From positions 372,001 to 436,000 of the forward strand of contig NZ_QEQL01000002.1 in the NCBI RefSeq assembly GCF_003097135.1: a stretch of DNA of 64,000 bases, in the 5' to 3' direction. Made by a program: the position numbers and the translations under genes. This document shows positions 9,678-18,606 of this stretch, piece after piece (positions within the stretch are counted from its first letter, which is position 1; every line of letters starts with the position of its first letter). The DNA is from Pseudomonas sp. URIL14HWK12:I12. Its GTDB lineage: Bacteria; Pseudomonadota; Gammaproteobacteria; Pseudomonadales; Pseudomonadaceae. The notes under the pieces were generated by a model. It searched no databases and was not told where the DNA came from. It saw only the letters and a list, made by a program, of their open reading frames with translations.

Positions 9678-9917
9678 ATGAAAGAGTGGGAGATCACCTT
9701 CGTTGATCAGAAAGGCGTACCCACCCGCCTGCCGATCCGCTCCGAGCAGTGCCCCAGCGCTGAAGAGGCGGCATTGGCGATCCGAGCGCACCTGTTCCCG
9801 GTGATCGAAAAAGCCGACCTCAACGATTTCGAGGGTCGAGTCACCGCTCCCACGGCCAAGTGGCTGGAGGAGCAGAATGGAGTGAAGATCACTTCCATCC
9901 AAGAGATAGCTGCCTGA
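9678..9917 (+). CDS. Small conserved-looking protein of unknown function
   Basis: This 79-residue soluble protein (start [13 protein letters not shown]) is not recognised. Two in-frame ATGs lie at 9672 and 9678; the second has better spacing (9 bases) from the GGAGG ribosome site. It is acidic with a mixed alpha/beta look: a short beta hairpin at the N terminus and a helix at residues 28-42. It stands alone between quiP (opposite strand) and rraB. Confidence 0.65.
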   Translation: MKEWEITFVDQKGVPTRLPIRSEQCPSAEEAALAIRAHLFPVIEKADLNDFEGRVTAPTAKWLEEQNGVKITSIQEIAA

Positions 9918-10091
9918 GCCGGATCCCGCTACAGTGAAGGCAAGCCCGGCGCGCGCCGGGCGTTCCTACCCTTCAGCCACTCGAACCGCGCAACACGTAC
10001 CTCGCAACATGCAACGCCCTGCACGAACCTCGTAACAGGAGGCCCACGGAACACTGAAAGCCCTATCCATAGCAACCTGGGAGGACGTTTC

Positions 10092-10433
10092 ATGAGCAAT
10101 GCCTATTCCGAAGACGTCAGCACAGCCGTTCTGCGCCGTATGAAAGAAGGTGGTTTCGACTTTGCCAGCATCCACCCCATTGAGTTCTATGCCACGTTTC
10201 CCGATGAGGGCACCGCACGCGCGGCGGCCGGTCAGTTCCGTGGCGAGTCTCTGAACGCACAGGTGCATGAGCGCGAGGAGGGAGGCTGGCACCTGGAGTT
10301 GTCGCGCTTGATGTTTGCCACTTACGACGGCATCGATGAATTCGAACAGGATTTCGCCAAGGTGGTAAGGCCACTGGGAGGCGAGTTCGAAGGCTGGGGT
10401 GTCAAACAGCGGGTACGCAAGCTCAACGCCTGA
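10092..10433 (+). CDS. rraB: RraB-family regulator of RNase E
   Basis: RraB binds RNase E and inhibits mRNA decay in E. coli. The 113-residue protein has the family layout: a DVSTAVLRRMKEGG helix, the HPIEFYATFPDEGTA strand-loop and a C-terminal helix with VVRPLGGEFEGWG. The ribosome site GGGAGG stands before the ATG. A terminator follows at 10453. The functional role in Pseudomonas is inferred from the family. Confidence 0.8.
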   Translation: MSNAYSEDVSTAVLRRMKEGGFDFASIHPIEFYATFPDEGTARAAAGQFRGESLNAQVHEREEGGWHLELSRLMFATYDGIDEFEQDFAKVVRPLGGEFEGWGVKQRVRKLNA

Positions 10434-10452
10434 CCCGCGTGGCGTGAAAGAG

Positions 10453-10475
10453 GGCCGGCATTGCTGGCCTTTTTT
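10453..10475 (+). terminator. Terminator after rraB
   Basis: Stem GGCCGGC/GCTGGCC with an ATT loop and a run of six T. The T run ends about ten bases before the stop codon of the small minus-strand gene. Confidence 0.8.
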
Positions 10476-10485
10476 ATCGCTGGCG

Positions 10486-10581
10486 TTAGCCGAACCAGCG
10501 TCCCAGGTTGGGAATGATCAGCACCAGGGTGGTGGCAAAAACGATTAAGCTCGCTTGGCGAATTTTGGGATGTTTGAACAT
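10486..10581 (-). CDS. 31-residue single-span membrane protein
   Basis: ATG at 10581 to TAA at 10486 encodes MFKHPKIRQ, then a hydrophobic stretch SLIVFATTLVLIIPNL and the tail GRWFG. This is a positively charged N terminus followed by one membrane helix, the usual form of bacterial small membrane proteins. An AAGG lies about ten bases before the start. I do not recognise the family. The codon choice (few rare codons) and an insertion between a terminator and a gene-free stretch favour a real gene. Confidence 0.55.
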   Translation of the reverse strand: MFKHPKIRQASLIVFATTLVLIIPNLGRWFG

Positions 10582-10934
10582 GGCTGCATGCCTTCATTGT
10601 TGTTATTGCCTGCCCGTGCTGGCCCATCCGTTCTAGGCCGCAGGTGCTGAGCATGATGCATAACGTGTCGCAAGCCCCCGTTTACGTGGCCTCACCCCTT
10701 TACTGTAAGCATGAATCGTCACGCGGCTTAGAGCGGTTTGTACGCACTAATAATGTTTTTCATGCCAAAGTCTTATGGAACGATAACTTGAGGCGTTGCC
10801 ACTCTCATGCTAGAGCCGCTCCAGCAGGCCGTTCGGGCTATTGACCGTTCGTCAGCCCTTGCCAGCGCGTCGCTTTCGTTGCAGGCTTTGGCGGTTTTTG
10901 TACGGGCCTTGCCCGCCAACTTGAGAGGCCGCCC
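10582..10934. other. Gene-free stretch of 353 bases
   Basis: No open frame with a ribosome site and no strong hairpin was found. It must hold the promoters of the 31-residue protein (minus) and of the amidotransferase gene (plus). Confidence 0.5.
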
Positions 10935-11669
10935 ATGCCATTGCGAATCTGCATCCTGGAAACCGACCATATCCGCCCTGAGCTGGTGGAGCGTTACCGG
11001 GGCTATGGCCATATGTTCACGCAGCTGTTCAAGCGCCAGCCGATTGCTGCTGAGTTCGAGATCTTCAATGTAGTAGACGGCCGCTACCCCGAGCTTGGCC
11101 AGCCCTATGACGCCTACCTGGTCACCGGCAGCAAGGCCGACTCTTTCGGCGACGACCACTGGATTGCGCCGCTCAAGGACTTTCTGCTCGCTCGCTATGC
11201 AGAAGGCGCCAAATTGTTGGGTATCTGCTTTGGTCATCAGCTACTGGCATTGACGCTGGGCGGCAAGGCTGAGCGAGCCCATCAGGGATGGGGCGTAGGT
11301 ACCCACCGCTATAAAGTCGGCCAACCTACTGCTTGGATGACGCCTGCGGCGCAAGGCCTGACGCTGCTGATCAGCCATCAGGATCAAGTCACCCAGCTTC
11401 CCGAGGGCGCGACAGTGGTCGCCTCTAGCGAATTTTGCCCGTTCGCGGCCTACCAGCTCAACGACCAGGTGCTGTGCTTCCAGGGCCACCCCGAATTCGT
11501 GCATGACTACTCGCGTGCACTGCTGGACTTGCGCCAAATGCACCTGGGCGATGACGTTTATGCCGCCGCAATGGCCAGCCTGGCCCATGACCACGACGGA
11601 GCAACGGTGGCCGAGTGGATGATGCGATTTGTAGCTGCTGGAAGCACTAAAGCCAACCAGAGCGCTTGA
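10935..11669 (+). CDS. Class I glutamine amidotransferase, GMP-synthase-like
   Basis: This 244-residue stand-alone class I GATase domain has the nucleophile elbow GICFGHQLLA (Cys near residue 98) and the histidine-glutamate pair in GHPEF, so it should hydrolyse a gamma-glutamyl amide. Stand-alone proteins of this group act on glutamine or gamma-glutamyl compounds; the substrate here is unknown. The start has AGAGG seven bases upstream. Its 3' end overlaps the corA-like gene on the other strand by 23 bases. Confidence 0.8.
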   Translation: MPLRICILETDHIRPELVERYRGYGHMFTQLFKRQPIAAEFEIFNVVDGRYPELGQPYDAYLVTGSKADSFGDDHWIAPLKDFLLARYAEGAKLLGICFGHQLLALTLGGKAERAHQGWGVGTHRYKVGQPTAWMTPAAQGLTLLISHQDQVTQLPEGATVVASSEFCPFAAYQLNDQVLCFQGHPEFVHDYSRALLDLRQMHLGDDVYAAAMASLAHDHDGATVAEWMMRFVAAGSTKANQSA

Positions 11670-12618
11670 AAATCGCGAACAAACCGCAGCAGCCACCGCC
11701 GATCACCCCCAATACGGCGAAATAGCCGTAGTGCCAGTTGAGCTCGGGCATGTACTGGAAATTCATGCCGTAGATGCCCGCGATGGCGGTAGGCAGCGCA
11801 AGAATGGCAGCCCAGGCAGCGAACTTGCGCTGGGTGATGCTTTGGCGCGCAGACTCCAGCAGCATGCCGATCTCGATGGTCTGCCCGGCGATGTCACGCG
11901 CCCCTGCAAGGTCTTCCATTTGCCGGTTGACGTGGATCTGCACGTCGCGAAAGTAGGGCCGCATATTCTTGTCAATGAACGGGAACGTCAGCCTTTGCAG
12001 CTCCTCGCTGATCTCCACCATCGGCGCCAGGTAGCGGCCCAGGCGCAGCAGCTCCCGTCGCAGTTGGTGGAGTTGGCGGATATCGTCCTCGGGCGGATGA
12101 CGAGACAGCACCTGACGCTCCAGTACTTCGATCTCCTGATGGATCGCCTCGGCAACAGGGTGGTAACACTCGGTCACGAAATCCAGCAGGGCGTACAGCA
12201 CGAAGTCTTCGCCGTGATCCAGCAGCAATGGGCGCGCCTCGCAACGTTGACGAACCTGCGCGTAGGAAGCCGAGTGCCCGTTGCGGCACGTCACCACGTA
12301 GCCTTTGCCGGCGAAGATATGGGTTTCGATGAATACCAGCACGCCATTCTCACGAACGGGCGAATAGGTCACGATGAACAGCGCATCCCCGAAGGTTTCC
12401 AGTTTGGTGCGGCTGTGGCGTTCAAGTGCATCTTCGATAGCCAGCTCGTGCAGGTTGAACTGGGCTTGCAACGTGGCCAGAGTTTGCGCATCGGGCTCTT
12501 CCAGGCCTATCCAGACAAAGTGGCCGGGTTCCTTAGCCCACTCCCGCCCTTGATCGATTGGAATGTCACGAAGTTTCTTGCCGGCGGCATACACCGCCGA
12601 GGCAACCACTCTGCCCAT
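11647..12618 (-). CDS. corA: CorA-family divalent metal ion transporter
   Basis: The 323-residue protein has the CorA layout: a large cytoplasmic alpha/beta domain, a long charged helix (about residues 170-260), then two C-terminal membrane helices with the signature YGMNF between them. CorA pentamers move Mg2+, Co2+ or, in the ZntB branch, Zn2+; the branch cannot be fixed by eye. It follows the plsC-like gene by 30 bases on the same strand and is probably co-transcribed with it. Confidence 0.88.
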   Translation of the reverse strand: MGRVVASAVYAAGKKLRDIPIDQGREWAKEPGHFVWIGLEEPDAQTLATLQAQFNLHELAIEDALERHSRTKLETFGDALFIVTYSPVRENGVLVFIETHIFAGKGYVVTCRNGHSASYAQVRQRCEARPLLLDHGEDFVLYALLDFVTECYHPVAEAIHQEIEVLERQVLSRHPPEDDIRQLHQLRRELLRLGRYLAPMVEISEELQRLTFPFIDKNMRPYFRDVQIHVNRQMEDLAGARDIAGQTIEIGMLLESARQSITQRKFAAWAAILALPTAIAGIYGMNFQYMPELNWHYGYFAVLGVIGGGCCGLFAIFKRSGWL

Positions 12619-12648
12619 GCTGGCCCGCCCTTTTTATAAGTGTGGAGC

Positions 12649-13392
12649 TTAAGATCGAACAGGCGCGACGGAGTTCTGTGCCGCCGGCGCAGAAAGATGA
12701 TCGATACAGAACTGCATCTGCTCGCGGCAGCGCGCCATCAACTCAGGCACATCCTTGCTGGTCATGCCCTGGGTCGGGATTGGCGGCAGTGATCGTACGC
12801 GAAGCTCGCCGCTGCGCCAGCGATTGAAATTCAACCGGCCACGGTAGCGGCTTACGCACAGCGGAACGATGGGAACGCCCGCTTCGATGGCCATCTGAAA
12901 GGCGCCTTTCTTGAAGGGAAGCAGCGTTTCGCCGGCGTTGCGCGTGCCTTCCGGGAAAATCCAGATCGAGGTGTTCTGCTCAGCCAGTACCCGTGAGGTG
13001 GTGCGCAGCGCACGGCGGGCCTGGTAGGCGTTTTCGCGGTTGAGCAGCACGTTGCCGCCCAGCCAGAACAACTGGCCGAACAGCGGTACCCATTTGAGGC
13101 TTTTTTTACCCATGCAGGCCATGCGACGGGGCACCACGGTGCCGAGCAGGAACAGGTCCCAGTTCGATTGATGATTGGCGATGATCACGCACCCGGGAGG
13201 CTGGTCGTGCAGGGGGCCGACCTCGGCTTCGAGCTTCAGCCCCAGAATACGTAAGGCTGGGTGGCTGTACAGGCGACCGTAAAGGCGGTTGTTGTCGGGG
13301 TTGAATGGCCGCAGCATGCCAATGATCAGGCCGACGAAACCGACGAAAAGAAAATTCAGGCCCACCAGGACCATGCGGAGCAAATAAAGCAT
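12649..13392 (-). CDS. 1-acyl-sn-glycerol-3-phosphate acyltransferase (PlsC family)
   Basis: It adds the second acyl chain to lysophosphatidate in the inner membrane. The 247-residue product shows an N-terminal hydrophobic segment, the catalytic box NHQSNWD, the block FPEGTR and the motif VPIVPLCVS. I prefer the ATG at 13392 (MLYLLRM), which has an AAGG site upstream; the frame is open to a TTG at 13452, which would add 20 polar residues. Pseudomonads carry several paralogues, so which one this is cannot be said. Confidence 0.88.
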   Translation of the reverse strand: MLYLLRMVLVGLNFLFVGFVGLIIGMLRPFNPDNNRLYGRLYSHPALRILGLKLEAEVGPLHDQPPGCVIIANHQSNWDLFLLGTVVPRRMACMGKKSLKWVPLFGQLFWLGGNVLLNRENAYQARRALRTTSRVLAEQNTSIWIFPEGTRNAGETLLPFKKGAFQMAIEAGVPIVPLCVSRYRGRLNFNRWRSGELRVRSLPPIPTQGMTSKDVPELMARCREQMQFCIDHLSAPAAQNSVAPVRS

Positions 13393-13466
13393 CGCGCGCC
13401 ATACCTTTGTGCTGAAGGCAGGAAGTGTACGGTCGCGCGCCGCTGGCGGCAAATGAACGGCAGGAT

Positions 13467-14162
13467 TCAGGCGGTGAGAAGCTGCTCGCGGTCGAGCACG
13501 ATGGCGTGGTCGAGTGCTTCGAGCAAAGCTTTGCGCACTTTGCGCTTGGTGGCTGCATGAGCATTGCGGTTGAGATGCGAAAGCTTCACCGCCACTTCCT
13601 CGGCGCGTTCCTGGAAGCGTGCTGGCTCAACCACCTCGTCGAGAAACCCTGCAGCGACCGCGGCCTGGGGGTTGAACATCTCGGCATTGTTCACTGCGCG
13701 TTCGAAAGCCGCGGGCTGCAGGCGCGCGCGCGCCAGCGCGATACCCGCATGGTGCATGGTCATGCCGATCATCACTTCGTTCAGGCCAATCTGAAATGGG
13801 CCCTCGATGCCGACGCGGTAGTCGCCGCACATCAGCAGGAAGGCGCCCTTGGCAATGGCGTGGCCGCTGCAGGCCATCACCACCGGTGCCGGATGGGCGA
13901 GCAGCCTGCGCGCCAGCGCCGAACCGCTGGCGACCAGCTCGGTGGCCTGGGCCATGCCGGCCCCCATGACCTTCAGATCGTAGCCTCCGGAAAACACACC
14001 GGCTTGCCCCGTGATCAGCACAACGGCGTCGTCAGCTTGTGCGCGGTCAAGGCACTGATGGAAAGCGGTGATCACCTCAGGCGACAGGGCGTTGACCTTG
14101 CCATTGTTGAGCATCAAGGTGGCGACGCCGTCGTTGAGGCGGTAATCGATCAGGTCGGTCAT
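13467..14162 (-). CDS. Crotonase/enoyl-CoA hydratase family protein
   Basis: The 231-residue protein has the crotonase fold signatures: the first oxyanion segment FSGGYDLKVM near residue 58, the second GHAIAKGAFLLMCGDYRVG near residue 99 and EVMIGMTM near residue 130. Residues equivalent to both hydratase glutamates are not clearly kept, so the reaction is uncertain. It is shorter than typical FadB-type hydratases and stands alone, with a 74-base gap to the plsC-like gene downstream. Confidence 0.85.
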   Translation of the reverse strand: MTDLIDYRLNDGVATLMLNNGKVNALSPEVITAFHQCLDRAQADDAVVLITGQAGVFSGGYDLKVMGAGMAQATELVASGSALARRLLAHPAPVVMACSGHAIAKGAFLLMCGDYRVGIEGPFQIGLNEVMIGMTMHHAGIALARARLQPAAFERAVNNAEMFNPQAAVAAGFLDEVVEPARFQERAEEVAVKLSHLNRNAHAATKRKVRKALLEALDHAIVLDREQLLTA

Positions 14163-14304
14163 GGGAGGTGCGTCCGTTCCAGGGCAGTGTGGTGCGTGAC
14201 GTTACCCATCGCCAGCGTGCAGGTAAAGCACCAAGGCTGACCGCCCGGTCACAGGGCCCTTGCAGGGGCGCTGGTTAAGCACATGAAAATTCTGCAAAAA
14301 AACC

Positions 14305-14334
14305 TTTGCCATCAGCACAGCTTTCGACTACATT
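14305..14334 (+). promoter_or_regulatory. Promoter of tRNA-Ser(GGA)
   Basis: TTTGCC at 14305 and TACATT at 14329 with an 18-base spacer, 35 bases before the tRNA. Confidence 0.5.
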
Positions 14335-14369
14335 AGCGCGCCTCGGTACAGCAAGCCTGTGCCGAACCC

Positions 14370-14459
14370 GGTGAAGTGTCCGAGTGGTCGAAGGAGCACG
14401 CCTGGAAAGTGTGTATACAGGAAACTGTATCAAGGGTTCAAATCCCTTCTTCACCGCCA
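14370..14459 (+). tRNA. tRNA-Ser (anticodon GGA)
   Basis: This is a 90-base class II tRNA with encoded CCA. The acceptor stem GGTGAAG pairs with CTTCACC; the anticodon loop CTGGAAA carries GGA at 14404-14406, reading UCC and UCU. The long variable arm is present. Confidence 0.97.
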
Positions 14460-14467
14460 CATTAGCG

Positions 14468-14499
14468 AAACCCCTGAAGCCTCCTGCTTCAGGGGTTTT
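14468..14499. terminator. Two-way terminator between tRNA-Ser and the LysR gene
   Basis: Stem AAACCCCTGAAGC/GCTTCAGGGGTTTT with a five-base loop. It can stop both the tRNA and the convergent LysR transcript. Confidence 0.85.
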
Positions 14500-14505
14500 G
14501 TGCTT

Positions 14506-15450
14506 TCAGGGCATTGGAAAACCATTCCCGAGTTTTTCCCGCAGATACCCCACCAGTGCCGTCACCGCCCGCGGTACCTGTGGGGAATAAGGCCTGATCA
14601 AGTAGATCTCACCTGCAAAGGCCCCCCTGAGCCGCCACCCCGGCAGCACTCTGCGCAAGCTGCCAGCAGCCAGTGCCGCGTGTGCGCTGAAATCCGGCAG
14701 CAGGGCAATACCGATATGGTTGAGGGCCGCATCACGCAGGGCTTCGCTGTTATTGGTGGCAAAGCTTCCGCTGATGGGTACGGTGACTCGCTCGGCGTCA
14801 TCTGCATTGCCGGCGCTGCGCTCGAACGTCCATGCGGGCTGGTCGGCTCCTCGGGGGTAGTAGAGGCAGTTATGCCCGCTCAGGGCCTGGGGCGAGGCCG
14901 GCTCACCGTAATCGGCCAGGTACTGCTCGCTGGCCACCAGCACCGACGCGGTGTCGCAGAGCTTCCAGGCGACATGGGTCTCGGGCACCTGAAAGCTGTG
15001 GCGCACCGCCAGGTCATAACCTTGCGCGGCAATAGAGCTCAGAGCGTCGGATACGTCCAACTGGATGCGCACCTGAGGGTACAACGCGAAGAAGCCTGCA
15101 AGGTGCGGCACCAGTTGCTGGCGGGCGAAGGCGACCGGAGCGGTCAGGCGCAGCAGGCCACCGACGGCGCCGGCTGAGTCACGAACTGTCCGGAAGCTCT
15201 GCTCAATGTGGGCGTAGGCACCTCGCACTTCACGGGTAAGCGCCGCGCCCGCTTCGGTGAGCCGGACGCTGCGGGTGGTTCGAGTGACCAAGGAAGTCCC
15301 TGCAGCGCGCTCCAGGTCGCTGATTTTCTGGCTCACCACCGACTTGCTTACGCCCAGGCGGGTAGCAGCTGCGGTGTAAGTGCCTTGGTCCTCAAGCACC
15401 GCCAGCCAATGAATGTGCGACCAGAGGCCGTCGACCTGCACACGATCCAT
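14506..15450 (-). CDS. LysR-type regulator, BauR-like
   Basis: The 314-residue protein has an N-terminal winged HTH (TYTAAATRLGVSKSVVSQKISDLE) and a C-terminal LysR effector domain. The start at 15450 has AGGAG upstream. It is divergent from mmsA across 112 bases, the setting of BauR, the activator of beta-alanine use in P. aeruginosa, so BauR-like control of mmsA is inferred. An AACAATAA motif (minus strand, 15462-15455) lies between ribosome site and ATG and is a possible Hfq/Crc site. Confidence 0.82.
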   Translation of the reverse strand: MDRVQVDGLWSHIHWLAVLEDQGTYTAAATRLGVSKSVVSQKISDLERAAGTSLVTRTTRSVRLTEAGAALTREVRGAYAHIEQSFRTVRDSAGAVGGLLRLTAPVAFARQQLVPHLAGFFALYPQVRIQLDVSDALSSIAAQGYDLAVRHSFQVPETHVAWKLCDTASVLVASEQYLADYGEPASPQALSGHNCLYYPRGADQPAWTFERSAGNADDAERVTVPISGSFATNNSEALRDAALNHIGIALLPDFSAHAALAAGSLRRVLPGWRLRGAFAGEIYLIRPYSPQVPRAVTALVGYLREKLGNGFPMP

Positions 15451-15562
15451 AGGGTTATTGTTCTCCTGAGCGCACAATGAGTTCTGGATTCTGCTCTCGT
15501 TAAGAACAAATTCCAACGCTATCGTGGGCACATCGCCCATCGACAGCTGAGGGAAAACCGCC

Positions 15563-17062
15563 ATGAGCACCACCATCGAGCATTACATCGACGACGCCCG
15601 CGTCAGCCGTGACGACCGCTACCAGGATGTCTACAACCCCGCCACCGGTGAGGTCACCGGGCGTGTGGCATTGGCGAGCGCCAGCACCGTCGATGAAGCC
15701 GTGGCTGCGGCACGTGCGGCGTTCCCCGAGTGGAGCGATACTCCGCCCATTCGCCGTGCCCGCGTACTGTTCCGCTACCTGCAGCTGCTGCAGGAGCGCA
15801 AGGACGACCTTGCCCGCATCATCACCGCCGAGCATGGCAAGGTGTTCACCGACGCCCAGGGTGAGGTAGAGCGTGGCATCGATATTCTGGAATTCGCCTG
15901 CGGCATTCCACACCTGCTCAAAGGGGACCACTCCGATCAGGTATCGCGTGGTATCGACAACTGGACCGTGCGCCAGCCGCTGGGCGTCGTGGCCGGTGTC
16001 ACGCCGTTCAATTTCCCGGTAATGGTCCCCATGTGGATGTACCCGATCGCCATCGCAGCCGGTAACACCTTCGTGCTCAAACCCAGCCCTACCGATCCGA
16101 GCGCGTCGTTGTTCATGGCCGAGCTGTTGCGCGAAGCAGGGCTGCCCAAGGGTGTGTTCAACGTGGTGCAAGGTGACAAGGTCGCGGTCGATGCGCTGCT
16201 TGAGCACCCGCACGTCAAAGCGCTTAGCTTCGTAGGCTCGACACCGATCGCGCAGTACATCTATGAAACTGGCGCCCGCAACGGCAAGCGCGTGCAAGGG
16301 TTGGGCGGGGCGAAGAACCATATGGTGGTCATGCCCGACGCGGATATCGAGAAAACCGTCGATGCCCTGATGGGCGCTGCCTATGGCAGTGCTGGCGAAC
16401 GCTGCATGGCCATCTCGGTGGCGGTGCTGGTCGGGGATGTGGCCGATAAAGTGGTAGAGGCGCTGGCCCGACGTGCGGCCGAGCTGCGTGTGACCGACGG
16501 CCGTGACCTCAAGGCAGAGATGGGGCCCATCGTCAGCCGCGCGGCGCATGAGCGCATCACCGGGTACATTCAGCAAGGCGTTGACGCGGGGGCTAGCCTG
16601 GTGGTGGACGGCCGGGGCTTCAAGCCAGCCGAGGCGGGGCTTGAGAACGGCTTCTGGCTGGGGGCGACCTTGTTCGATCACGTTACCCCGGAAATGGCGA
16701 TCTACCGTGAAGAGATCTTCGGCCCTGTTCTGGCCTGTGTGCGCGTGCCGGACTTCGCCGAAGCCGTACGCCTGATCAACGAACATGAGTTCGGTAACGG
16801 TGTGAGCTGCTTCACTCGCGATGGCAACGTAGCCCGCGAGTTCTCGCGGCGTATCGAAGTAGGAATGGTCGGCATCAACGTGCCGATTCCGGTGCCTATG
16901 GCCTGGCACGGCTTCGGCGGTTGGAAGAAGAGCCTGTTCGGCGACATGCATGCCTACGGCACTGAGGGTGTGCGCTTCTATACCAAGCAGAAGTCCATCA
17001 TGCAGCGCTGGCCAGAAAGCATCGAGAAAGGCGCAGAGTTCGCGATGCCCGTGGCCAAATAG
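15563..17062 (+). CDS. mmsA: CoA-acylating methylmalonate-semialdehyde dehydrogenase
   Basis: MmsA oxidises methylmalonate or malonate semialdehyde to propionyl- or acetyl-CoA with NAD+. The 499-residue protein has the family features: [17 protein letters not shown], the NAD loop FVGSTPI, the catalytic Cys in GERCMAIS near residue 281 and [15 protein letters not shown] near the C terminus. Next to a BauR-like regulator it probably serves the malonate semialdehyde made from beta-alanine. The beta-alanine aminotransferase gene that usually lies between regulator and mmsA is absent here. A strong terminator follows. Confidence 0.93.
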   Translation: MSTTIEHYIDDARVSRDDRYQDVYNPATGEVTGRVALASASTVDEAVAAARAAFPEWSDTPPIRRARVLFRYLQLLQERKDDLARIITAEHGKVFTDAQGEVERGIDILEFACGIPHLLKGDHSDQVSRGIDNWTVRQPLGVVAGVTPFNFPVMVPMWMYPIAIAAGNTFVLKPSPTDPSASLFMAELLREAGLPKGVFNVVQGDKVAVDALLEHPHVKALSFVGSTPIAQYIYETGARNGKRVQGLGGAKNHMVVMPDADIEKTVDALMGAAYGSAGERCMAISVAVLVGDVADKVVEALARRAAELRVTDGRDLKAEMGPIVSRAAHERITGYIQQGVDAGASLVVDGRGFKPAEAGLENGFWLGATLFDHVTPEMAIYREEIFGPVLACVRVPDFAEAVRLINEHEFGNGVSCFTRDGNVAREFSRRIEVGMVGINVPIPVPMAWHGFGGWKKSLFGDMHAYGTEGVRFYTKQKSIMQRWPESIEKGAEFAMPVAK

Positions 17063-17082
17063 GTTGCGTGCACCGTGGCACC

Positions 17083-17125
17083 GCCAAGCCCCGAACGGTA
17101 TGTGCCCTTCGGGGCTTGGCATTTG
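17083..17125 (+). terminator. Terminator after mmsA
   Basis: A perfect 13-bp stem, GCCAAGCCCCGAA/TTCGGGGCTTGGC, followed by ATTTGTGTG. The T run is short but the stem is strong. Confidence 0.7.
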
Positions 17126-17274
17126 TGTGTGGGAATATTTGCCGGGTGCGAGAGCTTTTGTTTAGTATGTTTTACATCTTATGAGGCTATCAGCCGAGAT
17201 TGGGTCTTGGACGGCTATTATCGGGCCTCTTCGATTGAGATATTTTACAAACAACAAGCCTTGGCGGTGCAATC

Positions 17275-18051
17275 GTGACCAGTGCAACAGCTTCGCGTGA
17301 TAAACCGGTCGTGCTCATGACCATGGGGGCGCAGGAGCGCAAGGGCCATCCGTACCAGGTGATGACCCACAAGTACATCACACCTCTGGTAGAACTTGCC
17401 GGCTGTGTACCGTTGCTGGTGCCCACCTGCTGCGGCATCGACGACCTCCAGCAATACCTCGCCTTGGCAGATGGTGTGTATCTGACGGGCGCCGGCTCGA
17501 ATATCGACCCTGCGCACTACGGTCAGGAAAACCTTACCCCAGAAAAACCCCAGGACCGTGATCGCGATAACTTCGACCTGCCGTTGATCCGCGCCGCCCT
17601 CGAGCGGCGTGTGCCACTGTTCGGCATCTGTCGCGGCATGCAGGAAATCAACGTGGCCCTGGGCGGCGACATCCATCAAAAACTCTACGCTCAGCCAGGG
17701 GTGATGGATCACAGGGAAAACCCTGACGCCCCCATCGCCGAGCAATATGGCGACAGCCATAGCGTAAGCCTGGCCGCCAATTCCTGGTTGGCCGATGCGC
17801 TGGGAAGCACTGAAATTCGCGTGAATTCACTGCATGGCCAGGGCATCGCCCGGTTGGCTGCAGGCCTTGAAGTCCTTGGTCGCGCGCCGGACGGGGTCAT
17901 CGAGGCCTTCGGTGGAGAAAGCCTCGCGTCGTTTCTGCTTGCGGTGCAGTGGCACCCTGAGTGGCTGGCGGCAAGTAACCCGGTGTCGGTCAAGTTATTC
18001 CAAGCCTTCGGTGATGCGTGCAGAGCCTACAGGGCTGAACGTGGCCTTTGA
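17275..18051 (+). CDS. Gamma-glutamyl-GABA hydrolase-like peptidase C26
   Basis: This 258-residue class I amidotransferase-fold hydrolase has the nucleophile segment FGICRGMQEINVALGG (Cys near residue 119) and the histidine in QWHPEW. The relative PuuD removes glutamate from gamma-glutamyl-GABA; in pseudomonads such genes serve polyamine and beta-alanine breakdown. That fits its place after mmsA, although a terminator lies between them. The GTG at 17275 is the only sensible start but has a poor ribosome site. Confidence 0.82.
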   Translation: MTSATASRDKPVVLMTMGAQERKGHPYQVMTHKYITPLVELAGCVPLLVPTCCGIDDLQQYLALADGVYLTGAGSNIDPAHYGQENLTPEKPQDRDRDNFDLPLIRAALERRVPLFGICRGMQEINVALGGDIHQKLYAQPGVMDHRENPDAPIAEQYGDSHSVSLAANSWLADALGSTEIRVNSLHGQGIARLAAGLEVLGRAPDGVIEAFGGESLASFLLAVQWHPEWLAASNPVSVKLFQAFGDACRAYRAERGL

Positions 18052-18101
18052 GCTGGTGAGCCGGTATCCTTCGCGCCCTTTGATGACCCAGGAGCGAAGG
18101 G

Positions 18102-18536
18102 ATGAAGGCAGGGATTGTTGGGCTGGCCGCCTTGATGTTGGCCGGTTGCGGGAGCCGAACGGTGGATTACACACCCGCACCGATTGGTGATGAGCCAGCG
18201 CGCGCTGCCATGGTGGAGGTTTTGCAGGGGTTGCCGGGCAAACGCGCCCCTGATCAAACGTACGTGACACCCGATTATTTCGGCTACGCTAGCGGGCCGT
18301 TGTACGCCAAGCCGGTGGGTGAAGAAACCGCTGCATCTCGCCCGGGTGTCTCACGCAATTTGCAGGTGCTGGTGTATTTCAATCAAGTGGCCAAGGTCGA
18401 CTTGTACAAGGCGCGCCAAGGGCGTTGCAAGCTGGTGGTGCGTAGCGGGGAAGGGCGCGCGCTCTATCGCGCCGTCACAGCGACCGAGCAAGCGTGCCAG
18501 CGCTTCTCCGATGCAGTGGCGCACTTCAAGCGCTGA
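18102..18536 (+). CDS. Putative lipoprotein of unknown function
   Basis: This 144-residue protein has a short signal peptide ending in the lipobox LAGC (Cys near residue 16), so it is probably lipid-anchored in the envelope. The mature part is soluble and mixed alpha/beta, with two late cysteines (near residues 109 and 132) that could form a disulphide. I do not recognise a family. It starts 50 bases after the C26 gene with a GGAG ribosome site and may be co-transcribed. Confidence 0.7.
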   Translation: MKAGIVGLAALMLAGCGSRTVDYTPAPIGDEPARAAMVEVLQGLPGKRAPDQTYVTPDYFGYASGPLYAKPVGEETAASRPGVSRNLQVLVYFNQVAKVDLYKARQGRCKLVVRSGEGRALYRAVTATEQACQRFSDAVAHFKR

Positions 18537-18606
18537 GCCGCAGCGCAGTATCAAGCTCGGCGGGTGTTTCTCGCTCGCCTGGGGCGTTTGGGAATCCGAC
18601 GGTGCT

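Noticed and set aside
10807..11073. Plus-strand frame overlapping the amidotransferase start
   Set aside because: It runs out of frame into the certain amidotransferase gene and has no ribosome site.
15500..17122. 540-codon open frame opposite mmsA
   Set aside because: Antisense shadow of a certain gene, without ribosome site.
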